Positions 1 through 5,445 of a DNA stretch of 6,045 bases are shown here, piece by piece; positions within the stretch are counted from its first letter, which is position 1, and each line of letters starts with the position of its first letter. The notes below the pieces were generated by a model. It was not told the origin of the DNA. It saw only the letters and a list, made by a program, of their open reading frames with translations, and did no database searches. The translations under genes were made by a program, and so were the position numbers. Origin of the DNA: Collinsella sp. (GTDB lineage Bacteria > Actinomycetota > Coriobacteriia > Coriobacteriales > Coriobacteriaceae); contig DXLV01000066.1 in the NCBI GenBank assembly GCA_019414545.1, positions 1-6,045 on the forward strand, given 5' to 3'.

Positions 1-12
1 CTGAGTAACCGA

Positions 13-20
13 GGGGAGGG
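13..20 (+). promoter_or_regulatory. Shine-Dalgarno sequence of mraZ
   Basis: The purine run GGGGAGGG ends five bases before the ATG at 26, a good position for ribosome binding. It supports 26 over the second in-frame ATG at 32. Only 12 bases lie upstream, so the promoter and the repeated MraZ-binding boxes that normally sit before mraZ cannot be seen here. Confidence 0.75.
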
Positions 21-25
21 CGCAC

Positions 26-460
26 ATGGGAATGACTGGTGCATACGAGCGCAATCTCGATGCAAAAGGTCGTCTGTCCCTGCCTGCACCCCTTCGCGAG
101 GAGCTTGGAGAGCACGTTCGCGTGTTCAAAGCCCTGGATGTCGATGCTCTGTACGTGTTCTCTGCCGAGGCCTTCGATAAGTGGGTCGAAGGACTCTTCG
201 CGGGTCGTGAGGGCCACGAGGGTTTTAACCCGCGTGACATTAACGACCAGAAGCTCATGAGGGCGATCAACAAGCGCACCACGTCGATGGATGTGGACAG
301 CGCCGGTCGTATCGGTCTTTCCGAGTCTCTCCGCAAGCAGGCGAACCTTGACCGCGAGGTCACGGTTGTGGGCAACTACGACCACCTTGAGGTTTGGGAT
401 CGCGCCGCGGCCGATGAGGACGATGACGATGAGGCCCTGCTGGACCTCTTCTTCTCGTAA
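26..460 (+). CDS. mraZ: MraZ, transcriptional regulator of the dcw cluster
   Basis: MraZ is a small DNA-binding protein of the SpoVT/AbrB-like fold. In E. coli it binds repeats upstream of its own gene and represses the division and cell wall operon. The 144 residues match the usual family length. Both family half-repeats are visible: DAKGRLSLP at residues 12-20 and DSAGRIGL at 91-98, each with the D-x-x-G-R signature whose Arg contacts DNA in studied homologues. HLEVWD at 120-125 closes the second half. The start at 26 has a strong Shine-Dalgarno sequence, and the family usually begins very close to this point. The protein ends in a strongly acidic stretch (ADEDDDDEALLDLFFS, about residues 129-144), more acidic than in the textbook members. 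Gene order, first and just before rsmH, is the classical one. Family assignment is firm; autoregulation here is inferred from homologues. Confidence 0.96.
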   Translation: MGMTGAYERNLDAKGRLSLPAPLREELGEHVRVFKALDVDALYVFSAEAFDKWVEGLFAGREGHEGFNPRDINDQKLMRAINKRTTSMDVDSAGRIGLSESLRKQANLDREVTVVGNYDHLEVWDRAAADEDDDDEALLDLFFS

Positions 461-480
461 GGGCAAGGCACGGGTAACGG

Positions 481-1446
481 ATGGAGCGTGGGATCTTGAC
501 ACAAGAATATCGGCATGAACCTGTCATGCTCGGCGAAGTGCTTGAGTCGCTGCAGCTAAAGAGCGGCTCCGTTGTCTGCGATTGCACCCTTGGCGGTGCC
601 GGCCATTCGGTAAAGATGGCCGCACAGGTGGGGGAGACGGGCCTTTTGCTCGGCGTCGATCAGGACGACATGGCCCTCGAGGCCGCTGGCGCCCGTCTGG
701 ACCGCGAGGTTCCCGGCGTTCCGCACCAGCTGCTGAAGGGCAACTTCGGCGACTTGGACGAGCTGCTTTGCTCGGCCGAGGTGCCCGGGGTCGATGGCTT
801 CCTGTTCGATTTGGGCGTTTCGTCACCGCAACTCGATATCCCTGGCAGGGGCTTTTCGTATAACGAGGACGCCCCATTGGACATGCGGATGGATCCGGGT
901 AATAACACCTTAAATGCAGCTGAGGTCATCAACACCTATAACGAACACGACCTCGCCCGGATTCTACGCGTCTACGGCGAAGAGAAGTTCGCCTCGCAGA
1001 TCGCGCGCGAGATCGTGCGCCGCCGCGAGCAAGAACCGATCGAAGCCACCGGCCAATTTGTCGAGATCATCAAGGCGGGTATCCCGGCTGCCGCTCGTCG
1101 GCATGGCGGACACCCGGCCAAGAAAAGTTTCCAGGCCATTCGCATCGAGGTCAATCACGAACTCGATGTGCTCGAACGAGGGCTTGATGCCGCCACCAGG
1201 TGGCTCAACCCGGGCGGACGTATCTGCGTCATCTCGTATCACTCGCTCGAGGACCGTATCGTAAAGAACCACTTTAAGGAGATGAGCCAGGGGTGCACGT
1301 GTCCGCCGGAGATTCCGGTGTGCGTGTGCGGCAACGTGCCGATACTCAAGGTCATCACCCGCAAACCCCTGGTTGCCCAGCCTGATGAGGTTGAGCGCAA
1401 CCCTCGGGCGAGATCAGCCAAAATCCGCGTGGCGCAGCGTCTGTAG
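481..1446 (+). CDS. rsmH: RsmH (MraW), 16S rRNA m4C1402 methyltransferase
   Basis: RsmH uses S-adenosylmethionine to methylate N4 of C1402 in 16S rRNA, in the decoding centre of the small subunit. Family landmarks run through the protein: RHEPVMLGEVL at residues 11-21, the SAM-binding loop DCTLGGAGHS at 34-43, the acidic motif GVDQDD at 58-63, FDLGVSSPQLD at 109-119, RGFSYNEDAPLDMRMD at 123-138, HPAKKSFQAIRIEVNHEL at 211-228, ISYHSLEDRIVK at 251-262, a cysteine cluster (C272, C274, C281, C283), and the ending NPRARSAKIRVAQR. Length is 321 residues from ATG 481. An in-frame TTG at 496 would give 316 residues starting MTQEYRHEPV, closer to the usual N-terminus, with a GGAG nine bases upstream, so the true start is uncertain. 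It lies 20 bases after mraZ, its normal neighbour, and is probably cotranscribed with it. Confidence 0.97.
   Translation: MERGILTQEYRHEPVMLGEVLESLQLKSGSVVCDCTLGGAGHSVKMAAQVGETGLLLGVDQDDMALEAAGARLDREVPGVPHQLLKGNFGDLDELLCSAEVPGVDGFLFDLGVSSPQLDIPGRGFSYNEDAPLDMRMDPGNNTLNAAEVINTYNEHDLARILRVYGEEKFASQIAREIVRRREQEPIEATGQFVEIIKAGIPAAARRHGGHPAKKSFQAIRIEVNHELDVLERGLDAATRWLNPGGRICVISYHSLEDRIVKNHFKEMSQGCTCPPEIPVCVCGNVPILKVITRKPLVAQPDEVERNPRARSAKIRVAQRL
483..486 (+). promoter_or_regulatory. Possible Shine-Dalgarno for an alternative rsmH start at TTG 496
   Basis: GGAG here overlaps the upstream ATG at 481 and sits nine bases before the in-frame TTG at 496. The ATG at 481 has only AAGG (465-468), 12 bases upstream. 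The better-spaced site and the family N-terminus favour TTG 496, while the start codon itself favours ATG 481. Sequence alone does not settle it. Confidence 0.4.
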
Positions 1447-1536
1447 GTGCGACCGCGCGATATTGGACCTCCCGCTCGCACCATAAACGAAGCTTAAACA
1501 CACTACCAACGTACTCGGGATGGGAGGCGGCATATC
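1447..1536 (+). other. Intergenic gap between rsmH and the ftsL-like gene
   Basis: This 90-base gap is the longest break between rsmH and ftsI. I see no open reading frame, hairpin with a T-run, or other clear element apart from the Shine-Dalgarno GGGAGG at 1522-1527, nine bases before the ATG at 1537. A TTGGAC at 1463-1468 resembles a -35 box, but the A/T-rich hexamers after it (such as CATAAA at 1482) are poorly spaced. I therefore do not call a promoter, though a weak one cannot be excluded. Confidence 0.6.
1522..1527 (+). promoter_or_regulatory. Shine-Dalgarno sequence of the ftsL-like gene
   Basis: GGGAGG ends nine bases before the ATG at 1537. It supports that start over the later in-frame ATGs at codons 14 and 17, and so supports the long cytoplasmic N-terminus of the protein. 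Confidence 0.7.
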
Positions 1537-2007
1537 ATGGGCTACAACACTTCAAGCGCAGCACTCGCCTATGATATGAACGCCATGCCCGCCTATCGTG
1601 AGACGCCGCAGGCCCCCGTTGCTCCCCGTGAGCAGCGCACGCCGCGCTTTGATGTCTACACGGGCGCGGGCCGTCAGGCAAACCAGGCGGTAAGCCCGGT
1701 TTTCATGAGCGTTCTTAAAACGTTTTGCATCATTGCGGCCATCTTCATGACGATCGGCGTCGCCCGCGTGGCGCTCGCCGGCGTTACGGCCCAGGTGCTC
1801 AACAGCAACGCCGAGCTTACCAACACGCTCGAAAAGGCGACCGATGAGAGCTCCGACCTGGAGGTCATGCATTCGGTCTATGGCGCCGACACGCGTATTC
1901 GCGACCTTGCGGGCGCTTATGGCATGGTGGAGCCCAGCGAGAGCGTTACACTTGACTTTTCGCAGGATGCAGCCGCGGGCGCCAACGCGACCGCGACCGC
2001 TCAGTAG
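1537..2007 (+). CDS. ftsL: FtsL-like single-pass cell division protein
   Basis: This 156-residue protein has the FtsL/DivIC layout. A polar, proline-containing cytoplasmic segment (residues 1-54) is followed by one membrane span (about 56-83, rich in I, A, V, F) and then a short extracytoplasmic helix (about 85-115) that could form a coiled coil. After that comes RIRDLAGAYGMVEPSE (120-135), which resembles the R-I-E-x-x-A-x-x-x-G-M-x-x-P ending typical of FtsL. The tail (145-156) is only Ala, Thr, Gly, Asn and Gln. In characterised bacteria FtsL joins FtsB and FtsQ and activates the FtsW-FtsI septal synthase. Sequence identity across this family is always low, so the call rests on topology, the G-M-x-x-P motif and the position between rsmH and ftsI, where ftsL normally sits. 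The 54-residue cytoplasmic part is longer than in E. coli FtsL. The gene ends 17 bases before ftsI, suggesting cotranscription. Confidence 0.8.
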   Translation: MGYNTSSAALAYDMNAMPAYRETPQAPVAPREQRTPRFDVYTGAGRQANQAVSPVFMSVLKTFCIIAAIFMTIGVARVALAGVTAQVLNSNAELTNTLEKATDESSDLEVMHSVYGADTRIRDLAGAYGMVEPSESVTLDFSQDAAAGANATATAQ

Positions 2008-2024
2008 CAAGACGGTAGCTGAGT

Positions 2025-3890
2025 ATGACAAATGACTATCGCCGCGGTTCCGATGGGGGCCGCGGTTCTGGACGTCCCTCGTCGCGGGGACGTTCTGGTT
2101 ATCAAGGAACGGGTCGGCAATCTTACAACGCCGGGCGGTCCCGTGGCAACGACCCGGCGTCGCGACTTCGCGGCTCGGGCGGCCCTCAAGTGCATAACAC
2201 CAGGTCGCGCAAGAGTTCGTCGACCGAATGGCTCACGGGCACGCCTCTGCCTCGCCGCAAAGCCGTCATGGGCTTCATTGGGCTTGGCTTGGGCTTGGGC
2301 GTCTTTCGCCTTGCCGACTATCAAATTGTCGAAGCCGATAAACTGCGCGAGCGTGCCGATGCGCGCCGCCTGCTTGCGCAGACCCTCTATGCCAAACGTG
2401 GCACCATCTACGACCGCAACGGTAACGTGCTGGCGTCGTCGGTCGAATGTCGCAACATCGCCGTGAACCCCCAGCTTGTCGAGGATGTTGACAAGACGGT
2501 GTCGGCGCTGGTCAAGGCAACTGGAATCGATAAAAAGACCTGCCGCAAGCTCGTTGAGTCCGATGGAACCTGGGTGTATATCAAGCGCCAGGTGGACGAA
2601 GACGACGCTGCGGCGCTGGAGAAGAAGAACCTGCCCGGCGTGCTTTTTGAGCAGGCCATGAAGCGCGTATATCCATACGGCAATCTGGCATCGCAGGTGC
2701 TGGGTGTAGTGAATGTAGACAACGACGGCTTGACGGGTCTCGAAAAGCAATACAACAAGCTTCTGACCGGCACGAACGGTTCTCTCGTACGCGAGCGCGC
2801 GAGGGACGGCAGCTATATCGCGGGCGGTGCCTATAAAAAGGTGGCTGCGGTCGACGGCGTTGATATCGTGACGACGCTCGACGTCAATATCCAGCGTGCG
2901 GCCGAGGATGCCCTGGCAGAGGCTGTCGAGAAGACAAAGGCCAAGAACGGCTCGGCGCTGGTCACCGATCCTACGACAGGCGAGATCTTGGCAGCCTGCT
3001 CGTATCCGACCTACGACCAGACCAATTTGGAAAACGCCAAGACCGAGGATATGAACCTGCGCCTGGTCACCGACGCCTACGAGCCCGGCTCGGTCTTTAA
3101 GACGCTCGTGGCGGGCGCCGGCTTCGACTTGGGTGTCGTGCGGTCGAGTACGTCGTTTGAGGTGCCGGCGAGCATCAAGGTGGGCGACGATACCGTCACC
3201 GATGCCGACAAGCGCGACTATGCCATGACCATGGATGTGCGCGAGATGATGCGCCGTTCGTCCAACGTAGGCTTTGTCCTGGTGGGGCGCAAGATCGGTG
3301 CCGACGACTTTGCCGCCTATGTGGACAAGTGGGGCATCGGTCACAGCTCCGGTGTCGATTTTCCGGGCGAGAGCCTGGGCATCGTCAAGGAGCGTGACCA
3401 GTATGACGGCGCCACGCTGGGCTCGATGAGCTTTGGACAGGCGCTGTCTGTCTCGCCGATTGAGATCGCACGTGCCGTGGGCGGCATCGCCAACGGCGGC
3501 GTGATGATGACCCCGCACTTCTATAAGTCCAGCAAAGGTGACGAGAAGGACTGGGGCGAAGGCGAGCGCGCGATTTCGGAGGATGCCGCATCCCAGGTGA
3601 CATCGTGCATGCAGACGGTCGTGTCGGAGGGAACGGGCGTTGGCGGCGCGGTTGACGGCTATGACGTGGCGGGTAAGACCGGTACGGCCGAACGTGCCGA
3701 CGAGAACGGCGGCTACCTCAAGGAGAACTACATGTCGTCCTTTATGGGCTTTGCACCGGCACAATCGCCCAAGGTGCTGTGCTATATCACGCTCGACGGA
3801 ACGCCGAGCGGCTCAGATGCCGCTGCGGTTCCGTTCCAGTTCATTATGGCCAACGCGCTCGACGTGCTGGGTATCCCGCACACGAAGTAG
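2025..3890 (+). CDS. ftsI: FtsI/PBP3-type class B penicillin-binding protein (septal transpeptidase)
   Basis: FtsI crosslinks septal peptidoglycan on the outer face of the membrane, working with FtsW. The 621 residues show an Arg/Gly/Ser-rich cytoplasmic tail (about 1-78), one membrane anchor (about 79-97, MGFIGLGLGLGVF), and the class B pedestal beginning KRGTIYDRNGNVLA (124-137) with LTGLEKQYN at 236-244. The transpeptidase domain follows from about 280. Its three catalytic motifs are intact: S356-V-F-K359 (SxxK, nucleophile S356), S412-S-N414 (SxN) and K551-T-G553 (KTG). No PASTA repeats follow; the protein ends about 70 residues after KTG. An in-frame TAG at 2016 rules out an earlier ATG, GTG or TTG start. 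The Shine-Dalgarno is weak, so translation may be coupled to the ftsL-like gene ending 17 bases upstream. PBP2-type elongation enzymes share this domain plan, but the dcw position and FtsL neighbour favour the septal role. Confidence 0.95.
   Translation: MTNDYRRGSDGGRGSGRPSSRGRSGYQGTGRQSYNAGRSRGNDPASRLRGSGGPQVHNTRSRKSSSTEWLTGTPLPRRKAVMGFIGLGLGLGVFRLADYQIVEADKLRERADARRLLAQTLYAKRGTIYDRNGNVLASSVECRNIAVNPQLVEDVDKTVSALVKATGIDKKTCRKLVESDGTWVYIKRQVDEDDAAALEKKNLPGVLFEQAMKRVYPYGNLASQVLGVVNVDNDGLTGLEKQYNKLLTGTNGSLVRERARDGSYIAGGAYKKVAAVDGVDIVTTLDVNIQRAAEDALAEAVEKTKAKNGSALVTDPTTGEILAACSYPTYDQTNLENAKTEDMNLRLVTDAYEPGSVFKTLVAGAGFDLGVVRSSTSFEVPASIKVGDDTVTDADKRDYAMTMDVREMMRRSSNVGFVLVGRKIGADDFAAYVDKWGIGHSSGVDFPGESLGIVKERDQYDGATLGSMSFGQALSVSPIEIARAVGGIANGGVMMTPHFYKSSKGDEKDWGEGERAISEDAASQVTSCMQTVVSEGTGVGGAVDGYDVAGKTGTAERADENGGYLKENYMSSFMGFAPAQSPKVLCYITLDGTPSGSDAAAVPFQFIMANALDVLGIPHTK
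2041..2068 (+). repeat. Short direct repeat in the ftsI 5' coding region
   Basis: The ten bases GCCGCGGTTC occur at 2041-2050 and again at 2059-2068. The 18-base period keeps the reading frame, so each copy encodes Arg-Gly-Ser (RRGS, then GRGS). This suggests the Arg/Gly-rich tail may have grown partly by local duplication, but with two copies chance and simple codon use are also possible. Confidence 0.45.
2070..2095 (+). other. Possible mRNA hairpin early in the ftsI coding sequence
   Basis: ACGTCCC at 2072-2078 pairs with GGGACGT at 2087-2093. The stem extends by a G-T wobble (2071/2094) and a G-C pair (2070/2095), giving nine base pairs around an eight-base loop. It begins about 45 bases after the start codon. 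No T-run follows, so it is not a terminator. In GC-rich Arg/Gly codons such a stem may be incidental. Confidence 0.35.
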
Positions 3891-3974
3891 GGGGTTACAA
3901 TCTTTGGGGCGTGGTTTGTTGTCCCATATGAGGGGTGTTCACATGCCCTGCACCACGCATACGCGGCGCTGGGA

Positions 3975-3980
3975 TACAAT
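3975..3980 (+). promoter_or_regulatory. Candidate -10 element upstream of murF
   Basis: TACAAT differs from the consensus TATAAT at one position and lies 37 bases before the murF start, which would give a leader of about 30 bases. There is no good -35 box: the hexamer 17 bases upstream is ACCACG, and TTCACA at 3938-3943 is 31 bases away, too far. Support is therefore weak. Confidence 0.3.
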
Positions 3981-4005
3981 ACGCCGATAGCATTATTAGG
4001 TTTAC

Positions 4006-4012
4006 AGGGGAG
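4006..4012 (+). promoter_or_regulatory. Shine-Dalgarno sequence of murF
   Basis: AGGGGAG ends five bases before the ATG at 4018 and is among the strongest ribosome binding sites in the window. It fixes the murF start and suggests that murF is translated independently of ftsI. Confidence 0.75.
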
Positions 4013-4017
4013 CTGCA

Positions 4018-5442
4018 ATGATAGAGATCGCCGTCAACAACCTCGCGGCCGCAACAGGGGCCCGAACCGTGACGGGAGAAGCCGATCGGGTATGCCGCGG
4101 GTGCGTTATCGACTCGCGCCAGGTCGAGGAAGGGACGATTTTCGTCGCCTTTCCCGGTGAAAACGTCGACGGCAATGATTTTGCTTCCCGTGCCGTCCAG
4201 TCGGGTGCCGGCGCCGTCGTGATGACGCGTGAGCCCGAGGCCGAGCTGGTCTCGCTGGCGCAGGACAAGGGCTGTGCCATCTTGCTGACCGACGACCCCG
4301 AGGAGTTTTTGCTGCGCCTGGCGCATGTATATCGCTTGGAGCTTGGCTGCCTGGTCGTCGGCATTACCGGTTCGATTGGCAAGACGACGACCAAGGACGT
4401 GCTCGCCGCCGTGCTCGCCAAGCGTTATCGCGTCTGGGCCACGAAGGGCAATTTCAACAACTTGATCGGCATGCCGCTCACGGTGCTTTCCGCTCCGGCC
4501 GATACCGAGGTCCTGGTGCTCGAGATGGGCATGAACCATTTCCATGAGATTGAGCGCCTGTCCCAGTCTGCCAACCCCAATCTTGCCATCGTGAGCAAGA
4601 TCGGAACCTCCCACATCGGTATCCTGGGCAGTCGCGAGAACATCGCCCGCGCCAAGTCCGAGATTGTCCAGGGCATGTGCGCCGCCGACGACTTCTCGCC
4701 GTTGCTGGTTTTGGGCGGCGAGGACGACTTTACGCCGTTCATTCGCGATACGTTCGCCCAGCCTGCGGGTATTGACGTGATGCTGGCCGGTGTCTCGGAC
4801 GACGATGAGGTCCGCGCACGCAACATTCGCGTCGACGACGAGGGCCATCCGGTCTTTACGCTCGACTTTGGTCAGGGCGACACGGTCGATACCATGCTGG
4901 CCATTCCCGGCGTGCAGTCCGTGCCCAATGCCGTCAAGGCCGCCGCGGTCGCCTATCGTCTGGGCGTGACGCCCGAGCAGATCGATGCTGCCTTTAGGGG
5001 CCTTACGATCACCGGCCACCGTCAGGAGATCAAGCGCGCCAAGAGCGGAGCACGCATCATCGACGACTCCTATAACGCCAGCGCCGAGTCTATGGCCGCC
5101 GGCCTCGATTTGCTGTGCTCGCTTATCTGTGACGGTTCGCGCATGGCGATCTTGGGCGAGATGGGCGAGATGGGCGACGAGGCTCCCCGCATGCATGAGC
5201 TCGTGGGCGCCTATGCCGCCGCCAAGAAGCTCGACATGCTCGCGTGCGTCGGCGGCGAGCTGGCTCAGCTCATGGCCGATGCCGCACGTATGATGGGTAT
5301 GGATGAGGACCGCATCCAGGTGTTCTCCGATTATCAGCAGGTGCTCGACCGCATGGGCGGCGCGCTTGAAAATCATGATGTTGTACTGGTCAAGGGTTCC
5401 CGTTTCGTTGAGCTCGACCGCTTTGTGGAAGGTGTGTGCTAG
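4018..5442 (+). CDS. murF: MurF, UDP-MurNAc-tripeptide:D-Ala-D-Ala ligase
   Basis: MurF is the cytoplasmic ATP-dependent ligase that adds D-Ala-D-Ala to UDP-MurNAc-tripeptide, the last soluble step of precursor synthesis. The 474 residues show the three Mur ligase domains. The N-terminal substrate domain has DSRQVEEGTIFVAFPG (32-47). The central ATPase has the P-loop GITGSIGKTTTK (115-126), KGNFNN (143-148), LEMGMNHFHEI (168-178) and SKIGTSHIG (193-201). The C-terminal domain has IDDSYNASAESM (348-359), LGEMGEMGDEAPRMHE (379-394) and VLVKGSRF (456-463). The DSYNA motif, GEM-E-GDE signature and F-N-N element favour MurF over MurE. I do not see the MurE DNPR-type motif that reads the diamino acid, which argues against a misassigned murE. 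Length is close to the usual 450-475. mraY follows three bases after the stop, so the two are almost certainly cotranscribed. Confidence 0.95.
   Translation: MIEIAVNNLAAATGARTVTGEADRVCRGCVIDSRQVEEGTIFVAFPGENVDGNDFASRAVQSGAGAVVMTREPEAELVSLAQDKGCAILLTDDPEEFLLRLAHVYRLELGCLVVGITGSIGKTTTKDVLAAVLAKRYRVWATKGNFNNLIGMPLTVLSAPADTEVLVLEMGMNHFHEIERLSQSANPNLAIVSKIGTSHIGILGSRENIARAKSEIVQGMCAADDFSPLLVLGGEDDFTPFIRDTFAQPAGIDVMLAGVSDDDEVRARNIRVDDEGHPVFTLDFGQGDTVDTMLAIPGVQSVPNAVKAAAVAYRLGVTPEQIDAAFRGLTITGHRQEIKRAKSGARIIDDSYNASAESMAAGLDLLCSLICDGSRMAILGEMGEMGDEAPRMHELVGAYAAAKKLDMLACVGGELAQLMADAARMMGMDEDRIQVFSDYQQVLDRMGGALENHDVVLVKGSRFVELDRFVEGVC
5427..5432 (+). promoter_or_regulatory. Likely Shine-Dalgarno of mraY inside the murF 3' end
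   Basis: GGAAGG lies within the last codons of murF, 13 bases before the mraY ATG at 5446. The spacing is somewhat long. With only three bases between the murF stop and mraY, translational coupling probably contributes. Confidence 0.5.
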
Positions 5443-5445
5443 CCC

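Larger units (their letters stand above)
3891..4017 (+). other. Intergenic region before murF, at the usual murE position
   Basis: This 127-base gap replaces the murE gene that commonly sits between ftsI and murF. I see no recognisable murE fragment in it. It contains a wide inverted repeat (GCGTGGT 3909-3915 with ACCACGC 3952-3958, 36-base loop), a -10-like TACAAT and a strong Shine-Dalgarno. Inside the loop, CCC at 3923-3925 and CCC at 3946-3948 could each pair with the G-run at 3932-3935. No T-run follows any of these stems, so I do not call a terminator. The layout fits a leader with its own weak promoter for murF and mraY, but read-through from ftsI is equally possible. Confidence 0.5.

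Noticed and set aside
1463..1498. TTGGAC followed by A/T-rich hexamers as a promoter for the ftsL-like gene
   Set aside because: The -35-like box is reasonable, but CATAAA is only 13 bases away and CTTAAA 24 bases away; neither spacing fits a standard promoter.
2032..2466. 144-codon frame overlapping the start of ftsI in another + frame
   Set aside because: It starts seven bases after the ftsI ATG without its own ribosome binding site, and its product has the Arg/Ala/Ser-rich composition of an out-of-frame reading.
2001..3764. 587-codon open frame on the minus strand, antisense to ftsI
   Set aside because: It is a mirror of a real gene with all three catalytic motifs. The product is rich in Arg, His and Ala with no domain or plausible membrane or signal segment.
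3909..3958. Intrinsic terminator after ftsI
   Set aside because: The inverted repeat is only seven base pairs around a 36-base loop and no T-run follows, so it lacks the form of a terminator.
3928..3990. Possible 20-residue leader peptide (ATG 3928, stop TAG 3988) before murF
   Set aside because: There is no ribosome binding site before it, no run of regulatory codons, and no terminator-antiterminator pair following it.
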